DNA from: JAFNAG01 sp963721405 | Lineage (GTDB): Bacteria > Acidobacteriota > UBA6911 | Length of the DNA stretch: 64,000 nt | Direction: 5' to 3' | Assembly (NCBI GenBank): GCA_963721405.1 | Contig: CAVRJA010000004.1 | Coordinates: forward strand, 558,001-622,000 | Part shown: positions 26,656 to 36,099 of the stretch, in pieces | How positions within the stretch are numbered: position 1 is the first letter of the stretch | Layout: every line of letters begins with the position of its first letter | Made by a program: the position numbers and the translations under genes | Notes under the pieces: model-generated | What the model was told of the DNA's origin: nothing | Database searches by the model: none | The model's input: only the letters and a program-made list of their open reading frames with translations

Positions 26656-27735
26656 ATGGCGGAAGTCAAAGCGCACGTACTCACAGCCGACCTGGGTGGG
26701 ACCCATGCAAACGTTGCCTTGTTTGCCTATGGCGGCGATGACCGCTTCGAACTTGTGCGGCACAGGAGCTACGTGAGCCGCGAGATTACGGACTTCCCTC
26801 CGTTACTCGCGGAATTTCTCAGGCGTGAAGGGTCCGGCCTGAAGCCCCCTGCAAGCAGAGCGTGCATCGACTTCGCCGGGCCTGTCGACCCCGAGAGGTC
26901 GAATGCGTTCCCGACCAATCTCAGTTGGGGATTTACGGCCGCCGAGGTCCAGGAACGAACAGGCCTTGCCGGAGTGGCGCTGCTGAATGATTTCGAAGCG
27001 GTAGGATACGGCATGGAAATCCTGGCCGCGAACAAGCCGGAGGCGTTTGTGCGGCTCTCGAGCGCGGGAGAGCTGCCGCCGCGCACCGGCACGAAGCTGC
27101 CGGCGGTAATCATCGGAGCCGGAACGGGTCTGGGAACGAGCATCCTGGTCCAGAATCCCCGGAACGGGCGGTACCGGCCGATACCCGGCGAAGGCGGTCA
27201 CGCCGACTTTGCAGCCACCGAAGAGCTGGAGTTCCATGTCGCCCGGTGGATCCGGGACAATCGAAATCACTCGCAGCAGAATCCAACCGATTGCGAAAGG
27301 GTCGTGAGCGGGCCGGGCATCGCAAATATCTATCAGGCCTTGTGGGAGTTGGACCGGGGCGCCGCAGACTCGTCGGTATTCGACCGCGTCTCGGCGGCGG
27401 ATATTTTTAACCGGCCGGCCATCATCGCCCAAAACGCGCACGGAGACGAACTTTGTCGCCGGACAATGGATTTCTGGGTGCGCTGTTACGCGCGAGCGGC
27501 AAAAAACTGCGCCCTGTTCCCGCTCGCGCCGGGGGGTGTCTTTCTTGCCGGCGGAATCGCCGCCAAAGTACTGCCTGAGTTTCAGACGGGGTTGTTTATG
27601 GAGGAGTTCACGCGGTGCGACGTTCCCGGGATCCGCGCCATCCTGGAGCGCACCCCGGTCTTCGTGATCACCGATTACAGCATCGGTCTGTACGGTTGCG
27701 CCGGAGTAGCGGCGAACCCGGAACAGCTCGATTGA
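26656..27735 (+). CDS. glk: Glucokinase
   Basis: 359-residue hexokinase-fold kinase that phosphorylates glucose with ATP at the start of glycolysis. Motifs: phosphate 1 ADLGGTHANVALF (about 11-23), the DFAGPV loop, the catalytic segment LLNDFEAVGYGM with its Asp, the ATP loop VIIGAGTGLGTSIL and GEGGHADFA. This is the Glk rather than the ROK branch, since the ROK zinc motif is absent. It stands alone between the ArsR operon and the convergent GAF gene. GAGGT abuts the ATG, with GGGAAA a little further upstream. Confidence 0.9.
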   Translation: MAEVKAHVLTADLGGTHANVALFAYGGDDRFELVRHRSYVSREITDFPPLLAEFLRREGSGLKPPASRACIDFAGPVDPERSNAFPTNLSWGFTAAEVQERTGLAGVALLNDFEAVGYGMEILAANKPEAFVRLSSAGELPPRTGTKLPAVIIGAGTGLGTSILVQNPRNGRYRPIPGEGGHADFAATEELEFHVARWIRDNRNHSQQNPTDCERVVSGPGIANIYQALWELDRGAADSSVFDRVSAADIFNRPAIIAQNAHGDELCRRTMDFWVRCYARAAKNCALFPLAPGGVFLAGGIAAKVLPEFQTGLFMEEFTRCDVPGIRAILERTPVFVITDYSIGLYGCAGVAANPEQLD

Positions 27736-27740
27736 GGCCT

Positions 27741-28880
27741 TCACTCGCCCTGGTTGGTCCGCATCATCAGCGAGGCCGCTTCGAGCGTGCGCGTCATGTC
27801 TTCGCCGCTTTCACAGGTAGAGTAGCCCAGATTCAGGCGGATCGAGCGCGCCTTCTCGCCCTGTTCCGCCTTCCAGGCATCAAAGGCTTCCCGCAACTGG
27901 CCCAGGCGCGGCGGCAGCGCATCGGCCATAGTCCCCGGCAAGAGGACGAGCAACTCGGTGTCGTCGTACAGAAGAATCGATTCCTTCCCTCCGAGCGTTC
28001 GTGAAAGCGGCCCGCGGATGTTGCGGAGCGTTCCCCGGTCCGCCAACAGCCGGCGGGCGGAGTCGCTGCTCTCGAAGTTCAGCAGCACGATGGAGAGAGT
28101 TTCATCATTCTCCGCTTCGTCACCCCGTGGCCGGCCTGCGGCTTTCTCGACTTCGTTCGATCCGTGCCGTTCCGTCAACAGCCGGAGGTGGGCGATCATG
28201 GAGGCCAGGGTCTTGAGCACGCGGGTGTGGTTTTCCTTGAAGACATGCGGCAGGGAGTGGCTTAGCAGGAGGGCGCCTATTGAGGTTTGGCGCACTCGGA
28301 TGGGGAGGATGACCAGGGAGCGCACCACGCTCGGAAAGTCGACGGTGGTGAAGCGCGGTTCACGGTAAACATCCCCGATGGTCACACAATCGGCGCCCTC
28401 AGCAGCGATTTCCTTGATTAACGAATCGAACTCAGGGCTTCCGAGAAGAGTGGCATGCGAATGGCTGCACAGGAACTTCCTCTGCTCGCGAATTCCCTCG
28501 ACGTAGCAACTCTCCTCCTTCGATTCCTCCGATGTCCGTACGACCAGGCCGCAGTACTCCGCCTCCAGGTCCCGGAGGACGCATTCGACGACCTGGGAAC
28601 AGATCCGTTGGAAGTCACTCTGGTCCTTGATGGATTCGACAATGCGGCTGAGCCCGGTCTGGAGGCCGACGGTTTCTTCCAGCAGGCCGCTGACCTCGCC
28701 GACCGCATTCCGGTAGCTGTTGATGATCCGCTGGTACACATTCCTGTCTTCGGCAAACGGATCGGCCTCCACAGGATCCTCCGGGCTCGTCATCGTCCTC
28801 AAATCGTCACAATTCCGTGCGTCATTCAGGAGCACGGCTTCGATCCTGGAGCGAATCTTCTCTTCTATGTCTGTTTCCAC
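27741..28880 (-). CDS. GAF-domain protein with degenerate GGDEF-like domain
   Basis: 379-residue cytoplasmic protein. A coiled N-terminal part (about 45-95) leads into a GAF domain (about 95-235, with VRSLVILPIRVRQTSIGALLLSH). A C-terminal domain (about 255-370) has GGDEF-like secondary structure, but the active loop reads LLYDDTELLVLLPG where GGDEF is expected. Diguanylate cyclase activity is therefore unlikely; it may be a sensor or binding partner. The start is a GTG after AAAGGG. It is convergent with glk and separated by 5 bases. Confidence 0.75.
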   Translation of the reverse strand: METDIEEKIRSRIEAVLLNDARNCDDLRTMTSPEDPVEADPFAEDRNVYQRIINSYRNAVGEVSGLLEETVGLQTGLSRIVESIKDQSDFQRICSQVVECVLRDLEAEYCGLVVRTSEESKEESCYVEGIREQRKFLCSHSHATLLGSPEFDSLIKEIAAEGADCVTIGDVYREPRFTTVDFPSVVRSLVILPIRVRQTSIGALLLSHSLPHVFKENHTRVLKTLASMIAHLRLLTERHGSNEVEKAAGRPRGDEAENDETLSIVLLNFESSDSARRLLADRGTLRNIRGPLSRTLGGKESILLYDDTELLVLLPGTMADALPPRLGQLREAFDAWKAEQGEKARSIRLNLGYSTCESGEDMTRTLEAASLMMRTNQGE

Positions 28881-29146
28881 GATTGCCCTTTAGTGCAAAT
28901 GCTCATGAATCGAAATGAATGACTGCCTCCGTGTCCGTACACCCGCATCCCGGGAAATCCGCACAGAATTCCTGGAAGCTCTTTGTTTTCTTGGTGGTAA
29001 GGCTGCCTGATTCCTCGTTCACCCGCGTCGAAATTGTCTCGTTCGAAGCGGGGCTTTCGGCCTTCCCGTGTCTTGAGCAACCAAGGCAGAAGCCTGCCGC
29101 CCCTGCCTTCTACTCTTCGATCAGATCAGGAGAAAGCATTAGAGCT

Positions 29147-30121
29147 TCATGGTTTATCTTCGATGATGGCGGATTTTCGGGCGCGGGGATGGCAGGACTG
29201 GTAGACGCGCACGAGTTGCTCGGTAGAGACATGCGTGTATTTCTGCGTCGTGGACAGGCTCTCGTGGCCGAGGAGTTCCTGGATGGAGCGCAAATCTGCA
29301 CCCGCGTTCAGCATGTGCGTGGCGAAGGTATGGCGCAGGGTGTGCGGGTGCACGCGCAGCCGCTGAGCCAGCCGGATCACGTGGCGGTCGACGATGACGG
29401 CCACTCCGCGTGTGGTCAATCGCCCCCCCCGGTTGTTGAGGAATAGGGGGTCGCCGGACGCGTCTTCGGCCGCGCGGCGCGCCGCTTTGCGTTTCGCCCG
29501 GCACTCATGCCAGATCTCGAGCCATGACTGGATCGACTGGCCTGCCTTGCGTCCGAAAGGAATCATGCGCTCCTTTCTTCCTTTACCCATAACCCGCGCA
29601 ATTCCTGCCTCCAGGTCCAGATCCTCGCGGTTCAGCCCTACCAGCTCGCTCACCCGGATCCCGGTCGCATAGAACAGCTCGAGAATTGCATGGTCGCGCA
29701 CGCCCAGCCTGGCGCCAGAACAAGGAGCCTCGAGCAGTTCCACAACCGCATCCTCCGACAGGTGCTCGGGCAGGTGCTTCTCCAGTTTCGGCGAGGCGAC
29801 GTTCTTGGCCGGACTGCCTGGAATTACGCCCTGCCCCGCGAGGTATTTCATGAAGGAGCGCAAGACAGCCAGTTTCCGGGCCACGGAGGATTTCCGGTTG
29901 CGCCGCTGGTAAAGCGCCCCCAGGAACTCGCGGATCGTGAGATGGTCAATCTGTCCCAAGTCCGGCTCGGGTCGTGGCTCACCCGCCGGGGTGTGAGTGA
30001 GGAAGCGATGGAATTGGTACAGGTCGGAGGCATAGTTGCGCAGGGTGTGGACCGACGCATCCCGCTGATAGCGGAGGTGGGTCAAGTACTCCTCGATCCA
30101 GGAAGCCAGCGTCAATGGCAT
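29147..30121 (-). CDS. xerC: Tyrosine recombinase XerC
   Basis: 324-residue site-specific recombinase that resolves chromosome dimers. An N-terminal SAM-like core-binding domain (about 1-95) is followed by the catalytic domain with Arg156, Lys180, His260, Arg263, His286 and the nucleophile Tyr295 in STTQKYTHVST. All six residues are present. It lies 128 bases downstream of trmFO on the same strand, a gene order seen in many bacteria, which supports XerC over an integrase. A dif site was not found in this window. GGGAGAA precedes the ATG. Confidence 0.9.
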   Translation of the reverse strand: MPLTLASWIEEYLTHLRYQRDASVHTLRNYASDLYQFHRFLTHTPAGEPRPEPDLGQIDHLTIREFLGALYQRRNRKSSVARKLAVLRSFMKYLAGQGVIPGSPAKNVASPKLEKHLPEHLSEDAVVELLEAPCSGARLGVRDHAILELFYATGIRVSELVGLNREDLDLEAGIARVMGKGRKERMIPFGRKAGQSIQSWLEIWHECRAKRKAARRAAEDASGDPLFLNNRGGRLTTRGVAVIVDRHVIRLAQRLRVHPHTLRHTFATHMLNAGADLRSIQELLGHESLSTTQKYTHVSTEQLVRVYQSCHPRARKSAIIEDKP

Positions 30122-30249
30122 GGCTCGGCGGTTTCTCCCTTGATGCTTGTTTGGACCGACGGTTCACGGCTCATTTTCCGAGGGTCTCGCGCAAAGGACT
30201 ATGGGGCGTTGGCCTCTCAGGCTCGCACGGCCTGAATGAGGCGGATTCC

Positions 30250-31623
30250 TCACACCTCCTGTTGCCAAAGGCCTGAGGCCGGATGACGGGAAACGGAAGC
30301 CCGCGCTGCCAGAGAATCAATCCACTGCTCCAATGACCTCAGCGCATCTTCCACCTGCATCCGATGGCGCTCCTTGCGGTCGCGCACCTTTCGGATGGCG
30401 TCTGACGCCTCGGGCAGCAACCCAAAGCTGATGTTGGCCGGTTGAAAGTGTTCGGGGCTGGAACTGCTGATGTAGCGCAGGAGGCTTCCGCAAGCAGTCT
30501 CCTGAGGCATTACCGCCAGTTCCATGCCGCCCGCCAGGCGCGCTGCGTTGATGCCGGCCACCAGCCCGGTGGCAATCGATTCAACGTACCCTTCCACGCC
30601 ACAGATCTGTCCCGCAAAGAACAGATCGCCCCGTTTTTGAGCCTGGAGCGTCGCCTTCAGAATTACGGGCGCCTGCAGGTAAGTGTTGCGGTGAATCTGG
30701 CCATAGCGCAGGAACTCGGCGTTCTCGAGGCCCGGAATCAGGCGGAAGATCCGCTGCTGCTCCGGGAATTTCAAGTGGTTCTGGAAACCGACCAGGTTAT
30801 AACTGTCCGCCATGAGATTTTCCTGGCGCAACTGAACGACTGCGTATGGACGGCGGTTGGAACGCGGATCGATCAGCCCCACGGGCTTCATCGGGCCGAA
30901 TCGAAGCGTGTCGACGCCGCGGCGCGCCAGTTCTTCGATCGGCAGGCATCCCTCGAAGTAGAGCGCCTTTTCAAACTCGTGTATGGGGGCCGATTCGGCC
31001 GAGGTCAGGGCTTCATAAAAACGGAGGTATTCCGCTTGAGTCAAAGGCGCGTTGAGGTAGTCTTCCCCACCCTTGCCGTAACGCGAGGCCGCGAAAAGCT
31101 TGGATTCGTCGATCGTAGATGCGTCGACGATCGGTGAGATCGCGTCGTAAAAGTAGAGGTTGCCCGCGCCTGCAAATTCCGCGATGGCGCCCGACAGCGG
31201 AGCGGCAGTGAGCGGGCCCGTAGCGATGACCGTGATTCCCGCGGCAGGAATGGAGGCGACTTCCTCGCGCACGACCTCGATGCTGGGCTCGCGCAGGATC
31301 TCTTCCGTGACCCGGCGCGAGAACAGTTCACGATCCACCGCCAGCGCATGGCCGGCAGGAACGCAGGCTTCGTCGGCGACACGCATGAGCAGACTGCCGA
31401 GCCGCCGCAACTCCTCCTTGAGAAGGAAAGGCGCAGTTCCCGGAAGGTCCGACTTCAGCGAGTTGCTGCAGACTAGTTCCGCAAACTCGCCGGACTTGTG
31501 CGCCGGGCTCATCTGGTCGGGCCGCATCTCGTATAGGCGCGCGCGCAGGCCGCTCCGGGCGACTTGCCAGGCCGCCTCCGATCCCGCCAGCCCGCCACCG
31601 ACGACAGTCACATCCGGTTTCAT
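30250..31623 (-). CDS. trmFO: Folate-dependent tRNA uracil-54 C5-methyltransferase
   Basis: 457-residue flavoprotein that makes the T54 of tRNA, using methylenetetrahydrofolate and reduced FAD. Hallmarks seen are the N-terminal FAD motif VTVVGGGLAGSEAAWQVA, YEMRPDQMSPAHKSGEFAELVCSNSLKSD, the LYFEGCLPIEELARRGVDTLRFGPMKPVGL loop, and the C-terminal ISFGLLPEASDAIRKVRDRKERH. Length and motifs are standard, with no sign of decay. xerC follows. The 362 bases upstream hold a family A repeat. Confidence 0.95.
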   Translation of the reverse strand: MKPDVTVVGGGLAGSEAAWQVARSGLRARLYEMRPDQMSPAHKSGEFAELVCSNSLKSDLPGTAPFLLKEELRRLGSLLMRVADEACVPAGHALAVDRELFSRRVTEEILREPSIEVVREEVASIPAAGITVIATGPLTAAPLSGAIAEFAGAGNLYFYDAISPIVDASTIDESKLFAASRYGKGGEDYLNAPLTQAEYLRFYEALTSAESAPIHEFEKALYFEGCLPIEELARRGVDTLRFGPMKPVGLIDPRSNRRPYAVVQLRQENLMADSYNLVGFQNHLKFPEQQRIFRLIPGLENAEFLRYGQIHRNTYLQAPVILKATLQAQKRGDLFFAGQICGVEGYVESIATGLVAGINAARLAGGMELAVMPQETACGSLLRYISSSSPEHFQPANISFGLLPEASDAIRKVRDRKERHRMQVEDALRSLEQWIDSLAARASVSRHPASGLWQQEV

Positions 31624-31669
31624 TCCTTTGCCTCACCCTCAATCCGAGTAGCCACGATTCGCCACCGTA

Positions 31670-31869
31670 TCCCCCGTCGCGAAACTATCGAATTACCAAT
31701 CTGGACCTGGACTTGGACCTCGTTCCGGACCTGGACGTGGCCAGCATTTTTGATGTAACCTCTCGCGAATACGGCACTTATATCGGGCCATGAGTATTTG
31801 CCGAGTCTACGTCCACGTCCAAGTCTAGGTCCAGGTTAAATGAGCTTGGAGTTTCGCGACACAAACTAG
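31670..31869 (-). repeat. MITE-like family A, copy 2
   Basis: About 200 bases bounded by GTCGCGAAACT (31676-31686) and its complement in GAGTTTCGCGAC (31849-31860). It contains hexamer arms (GGACNT near 31701-31740; the complement near 31806-31835) and the family core TGTAACCTCTCGCGAATACG in reverse orientation. Uninterrupted copy. The region between trmFO and msrB contains nothing else recognisable. Confidence 0.75.
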
Positions 31870-31985
31870 CCTAGCCGAGGCATCGCGGGCAGACAACCTT
31901 TATCTCGCTTGCGGATGGCACCCAATTGCCTCAGCACTCGGAAAGGGAGGATCCGTTCGCGAACGTCGGGTCGACGGCGTCGCGA

Positions 31986-32396
31986 TCAATTGTCGCCGGA
32001 CTTGTCCGGTTCGAACTTGAGCGCGGCAGAGTTAATGCAATAGCGCAGCCCGGTGGGGGCCGGCCCGTCCTCAAACACGTGCCCCAGGTGGCCTCCGCAA
32101 CGGTTGCACAACACCTCTACGCGGTTCATGGAAAAACCATGATCGGGCGCGGTGTCGACGGCTTCTGTTGCGGCCGGCGCCGTGAAGCTCGGCCAGCCGC
32201 AGCCAGAGTCAAACTTGGTCTCGGAACTGAACAACTCGGCGCCGCACGCCACGCACCTGTAGATCCCGTCGTCACGGGTGTTCCAGTAGGCGCCGGTGAA
32301 TGCTCTCTCGGTCTTTTTCCGTCGCATCACCTCGTACTGCTCCGGCGTGAGCAGCTTCTTCCATTCTTCGTCGGACCTGGTTACTTTGTCGGCCAC
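31986..32396 (-). CDS. msrB: Peptide methionine-R-sulfoxide reductase
   Basis: 136-residue single-domain MsrB that reduces the R form of methionine sulfoxide in proteins. Catalytic Cys120 lies in LRYCINS, the zinc pairs are Cys48/Cys51 (CVACG) and Cys97/Cys100 (CNRCGG), and Cys66 in DSGCGWPSF is a possible recycling Cys. Key motifs GCGWPSF and HVFEDGP are intact. The start is GTG after GGGGAGGGA. It is downstream of the TolC gene on the same strand (146 bases), probably a separate transcript. No signal peptide, so cytosolic. Confidence 0.95.
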   Translation of the reverse strand: MADKVTRSDEEWKKLLTPEQYEVMRRKKTERAFTGAYWNTRDDGIYRCVACGAELFSSETKFDSGCGWPSFTAPAATEAVDTAPDHGFSMNRVEVLCNRCGGHLGHVFEDGPAPTGLRYCINSAALKFEPDKSGDN

Positions 32397-32542
32397 AACT
32401 GATCCCTCCCCGTAATTCGAAAGAGGCGCCGCCGTCCGTGATCCCGCATTCGTCCGGGATTGCTATCCCGGTGCGATGCCGGCCTCCCCATCCGATAAAG
32501 ATACTCTTCGCGGCGCTCCGAGTCACCGGCCCCGATGGTCTC

Positions 32543-34261
32543 CTATTTTTGCGGGAGGTTTAATGCGTTATCGAGAACAATCTTGTGGGCCGCCATTGTG
32601 TCGCCGACCGCCTGGTCGAGGCCGATCCGGCTTTGAATCCAGCCGATCTTCGACTGCAGCAGTATGCTTTGCGCGTTCTGGAGGTCCCGCTGGGCCTGGA
32701 GCACAAGAAACGTCGTGCTCGCGCCGAGCGAGTACTTATCCTGCTCCCCCTCCAGGCGTTTCTGCTGGTAATCCACGGCGACCTGTGCCGCTTCCACGCT
32801 GGCCTGGTTCAGCGCGACGCCGTCGTAGGCCTGGCGCACCTGGAGGGCTACCTGCTGGCGGAGGGAGCGCAGGCTTTCATCTCCCTGCTTGTATGTGATC
32901 TGGGCCTGGGCGTTGTTCGCCCGCGCCTGGTCGTTGCCGATCGGGATTCGCAGGCTGAATCCGAGGGTATAGCCGAGGTTGCTGCCGCTGAACAGGGAGC
33001 TGACAGAATCGCCTATGCCCCCAGGGACGTGCCCGATAATGGGCGCGTTCAGGAAGCCTTGAGAGAAGTCGCGAATGATCGTGTTGCCGCCGAGCCCGTT
33101 CTGCGAGTAGGTCGCCGTCAGGTCAAGCACGGGACGGAGCTGGTTCTTCGTGTAGTCCACCTGGATCCTGTTGTTTGCCTGATTCAATTGCTGCGCCTTG
33201 ATTTCCGGGCGGATTTCGAGCGCGCGCTGGATCGCTTCTGCCACGGTTCCCGGAGGCGCCTGCGGAGGCAGCGGCTGGCTGATCGGCACGATCGTCGCCG
33301 CCTCAAGCGCCTGGTTCGAGCGCGACGAGATCTGTTTCTTGAGCAGGTCCTCGGTAATCCGCCGGTTGTACCTCGACACCACCAGCTGCTGGTTCACGCT
33401 GGCGACCTGTGCCTGCGCCTGCAGGACGTCGAGCGGGGCCATGGTGCCGACCTGTTCCTGGATCTGGGCTTGCTCCAGGGTCACCTGGGCCAGTTTGAGC
33501 GAAGCTTCCTTGACCTTGATGTCCTCCTGATTGAACACCAGGTTCCAGTACGTGTTGAGCACGCTATTGATGATGTTGATCACGCCGGTGGAGAAGTTTT
33601 CGACCGAGATGTCGTAACTGTTGCGCGCGACACGAAGGAAACGCCCCCGGCCGATGTCGCCGAATCCCTGCAGCAGGTGCTGCGTCGCGCTGATGCTCCA
33701 GATCGTGGTGATCGAAGGGTTCAGGCTCGAAAAAGGGCTGTTCGTCCGGGCGCGCGTGGCGCTGAAGTTGAAGTCGAAGTCGAGGCCCGGCTCAAACGGC
33801 TTGTGCACGTTCATGCTGTAAAGGTTGGTGAGATTGAGCACACCGGCGTTCCCCTGCAGAGCGCTCGACGACGGCGTCACGTTGCGGTTGATGTTGGGGT
33901 TGAACTGAAGGGTTGGGTTCAGGACGGCCTTCCCGCCCTCGATGCCCCACAGCTGGAAATACGGGGTATAGCGCAGCACGTTGATGTCGACGTTGTTCGC
34001 GAGTGCCAGCCGGACGGCATCCTCCTCGCTTATCTCCAGCTTGCCGTCCCTGATCATAGAGTCGAGCTCGCTCTCTCCCCGCACTTCAATTGTGCGCACC
34101 GCGGGAGTCTCATAGTCGCTCTTCAGGATGCGGGTGAGAGTTCCCCCTTGCGGCACGAGGTGCGGGTACTCTTTTTCCTGGGCGGAGACGGGAAGCGCCA
34201 GCAGCAGGCACCATCCCAGATTCGTCAGTCTGCGGGCAATAGGATTTTTGATGTGAATCAT
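32543..34261 (-). CDS. TolC-family outer-membrane efflux channel
   Basis: 572-residue outer-membrane protein with a signal peptide (about 1-27, ending ALPVSAQ) and the two-fold TolC repeat of helical hairpins, for example VTLEQAQIQEQVGTMAPLDVLQAQAQV and DYQQKRLEGEQDKYSLGASTTFLVLQAQRDL. It forms the trimeric exit duct for a type I secretion or RND/ABC efflux system. No inner-membrane pump or adaptor is adjacent, so partners are encoded elsewhere. The ATG at 34261 follows GGGGGAA. A long open frame exists on the opposite strand but has no coding signs. Confidence 0.9.
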   Translation of the reverse strand: MIHIKNPIARRLTNLGWCLLLALPVSAQEKEYPHLVPQGGTLTRILKSDYETPAVRTIEVRGESELDSMIRDGKLEISEEDAVRLALANNVDINVLRYTPYFQLWGIEGGKAVLNPTLQFNPNINRNVTPSSSALQGNAGVLNLTNLYSMNVHKPFEPGLDFDFNFSATRARTNSPFSSLNPSITTIWSISATQHLLQGFGDIGRGRFLRVARNSYDISVENFSTGVINIINSVLNTYWNLVFNQEDIKVKEASLKLAQVTLEQAQIQEQVGTMAPLDVLQAQAQVASVNQQLVVSRYNRRITEDLLKKQISSRSNQALEAATIVPISQPLPPQAPPGTVAEAIQRALEIRPEIKAQQLNQANNRIQVDYTKNQLRPVLDLTATYSQNGLGGNTIIRDFSQGFLNAPIIGHVPGGIGDSVSSLFSGSNLGYTLGFSLRIPIGNDQARANNAQAQITYKQGDESLRSLRQQVALQVRQAYDGVALNQASVEAAQVAVDYQQKRLEGEQDKYSLGASTTFLVLQAQRDLQNAQSILLQSKIGWIQSRIGLDQAVGDTMAAHKIVLDNALNLPQK

Positions 34262-34381
34262 GATTTCCCCCAAGTTCTCTTGACTCAGTTGCAATAGTCG
34301 GTCGGGCAAAGACCGGCATTGCACAAACAGTTTACATTATCCTACAGGGGCGGGGCGGGCAACTGGCGGATGGGGTCTCGG

Positions 34382-34674
34382 TGCAATCAGAAGTGAGACT
34401 CAATCCTCGCGGAATTTGGGCGAGCCTTTCAAGCTCAGCGTTTCATCGGACAAAAAGGATGCGTCGCGCAACGAGACAGAATTTATCAATTGTGATTGGT
34501 GAATGGTCATTTGTCATTTGGCCGCTTCAAACCTCTGGCCTGTGGGGTCCTGATCGAGTTCGGAGTAGGTGAAGCACCCGAGCGCAGAACCTGCCCGCCA
34601 ACATGCCGGCCCGCCCCCCAAATGACAATTGACAATTGACAGATTCTTTTTGTTGAGTCCCACTTCCGATTGCA
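34382..34674. mobile_element. MITE-like family B, copy 1
   Basis: 293-base element. The first 22 bases, starting TGCAATCAGAAGTGAGACTC, match the reverse complement of the last 22 with two mismatches. A second copy at 63337-63633 is nearly identical across the middle. Internal arms of the type TGTCATTTGG / CAAATGACAATTG are inverted, giving a long stem. No ORF, so movement would need a transposase in trans. It fills most of the gap between the TolC gene and the NtrX-like gene. Confidence 0.8.
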
Positions 34675-34694
34675 TGCATGGGATCTCGGGGGAT

Positions 34695-36077
34695 TCAGTC
34701 CGGGTCGCCGTTTTCGCGGCCGGAATAGGGGATGCCGAGCTGGCGCATTTTGCGGTACAGGTTGCTGCGTTCGATCTGAAGCACCTGTGCGGCGCGGCTG
34801 ACGTTCCCCTTGTACTCCATCAATTTCTGTATGATGAAGGCGCGTTCGAATTTCTCGCGGGCACCTTGAAGCGACGCCACGCCATCGGGTTCGGGGGCCG
34901 TCAGGATGGTGCGCCGGAGGATGGCTTCGGGGAGATCGAACAGGTCGAGGCGCTGCTGGGGGGTCATGATGATGAACCTTTCCATGATGTTGCGCAGTTC
35001 CCGGACATTGCCGGGCCAGGAGTAGCCCTCGAGAGTGTCCATGGCCCGTTTCGTAAACGTGGGAGGCCGGCGCGAGTACCTGCGCGCGAAATCCTCCAGG
35101 AAATAGCGGGTCAGGTCCTGGACGTCCTCCTTGCGTTCCCGCAGCGGCGGGAGCTGGAACGGGATCACGTTCAGGCGATAGTAGAGATCCTCGCGGAAGT
35201 TGCCGAGCTCGATCTCTTTTTCCAGATCCTTGTTGGTGGAAGCGATCACCCGCACGTCGACGCACATGGAAGCGCTCCCGCCGACAGGCGTGAAACGCTG
35301 TTCCTCCAGCACGCGCAGCACTTTGGCCTGGGTTTTCGAGCTCATGTCGCCGACTTCGTCGAGGAACAGCGTCCCACCGTCCGCCTGCGAGAACTTCCCC
35401 TCTTTGTCTTCCGTGGCGCCCGTGAATGATCCTTTCACATGACCGAACAGCTCGCTCTCGATGAGCTCCTCTGGTATAGCGGCGCAGTTCATTTCGACGA
35501 ACGGTTGATCGCTGCGCTGGCTGTGGAGGTGCAGGAGGTGGGCCACCAGCTCCTTGCCCGTGCCGTTCTCCCCGCAGATGAGGACCCGGCCGTTTGTGGG
35601 AGCGGCGAATTCGATCTGCTGGCGCAGCGCCTGCATCGGCACGGAATCCCCGATCATGACGTAGCGCTGCTCGATCTGCTCGCGCAGAAGCCGGTTTTCC
35701 TCTTCGAGGTTGCGCTGGTGCAGGGCGTTTTTTACTACCAGCAGGGTCTTCTCGAGGGACAGCGGCTTTTCCACGAAGTCGAATGCGCCGAGTTTGGTGG
35801 CGCGCACGGCCGCTTCGATGGATGCATGGCCGGAGATCATGATGACGCTGGTAGCCGGCGAGATCTTGCGGACCTGCTCGAGCACCTGGAGGCCGTCCAT
35901 CCCGGGAAGCCAGATATCGAGCAGGACGACTGCAAATTCCTTCTTCGACAGTAGTTCCAGACACTCCTCGCCGCTGGATACCCCTTCGGCATCGAACCCC
36001 ACGTCCCCCAGGATTCCCTGCAGCGAGGATTGCACGCCTTTTTCGTCATCGACGACAAGGATCGCGGCTCGGGTCAT
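34695..36077 (-). CDS. Sigma-54-dependent response regulator (NtrX-like)
   Basis: 460-residue regulator. A receiver domain (about 4-120) has the phospho-acceptor Asp54 in LLDIWLPGMDG and a Lys in FVEKPLS. An AAA+ domain (about 140-370) has Walker A GENGTGKE and a GSFTGA sigma-54 contact loop (GAFTGA variant). The C-terminal Fis-type helix-turn-helix is around GNVSRAAQVLQIERSNLYRKM. It activates sigma-54 promoters when phosphorylated by the kinase encoded 22 bases upstream. The Shine-Dalgarno is weak, suggesting translation depends on the kinase gene. Targets unknown; the NtrY/NtrX link is by domain arrangement. Confidence 0.9.
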   Translation of the reverse strand: MTRAAILVVDDEKGVQSSLQGILGDVGFDAEGVSSGEECLELLSKKEFAVVLLDIWLPGMDGLQVLEQVRKISPATSVIMISGHASIEAAVRATKLGAFDFVEKPLSLEKTLLVVKNALHQRNLEEENRLLREQIEQRYVMIGDSVPMQALRQQIEFAAPTNGRVLICGENGTGKELVAHLLHLHSQRSDQPFVEMNCAAIPEELIESELFGHVKGSFTGATEDKEGKFSQADGGTLFLDEVGDMSSKTQAKVLRVLEEQRFTPVGGSASMCVDVRVIASTNKDLEKEIELGNFREDLYYRLNVIPFQLPPLRERKEDVQDLTRYFLEDFARRYSRRPPTFTKRAMDTLEGYSWPGNVRELRNIMERFIIMTPQQRLDLFDLPEAILRRTILTAPEPDGVASLQGAREKFERAFIIQKLMEYKGNVSRAAQVLQIERSNLYRKMRQLGIPYSGRENGDPD

Positions 36078-36099
36078 AGCTGCCTATTTTGATCTTTCA

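Noticed and set aside
29147..30121. xerC as a phage or integron integrase
   Set aside because: It lies beside trmFO, has XerC length and all catalytic residues, and no attachment site, cassette or phage gene is nearby.
32585..34297. 570-codon open frame opposite the TolC gene
   Set aside because: It is antisense to a clear outer-membrane channel; the translation is Arg/Asp/Leu-rich without domains, a typical GC-rich shadow.
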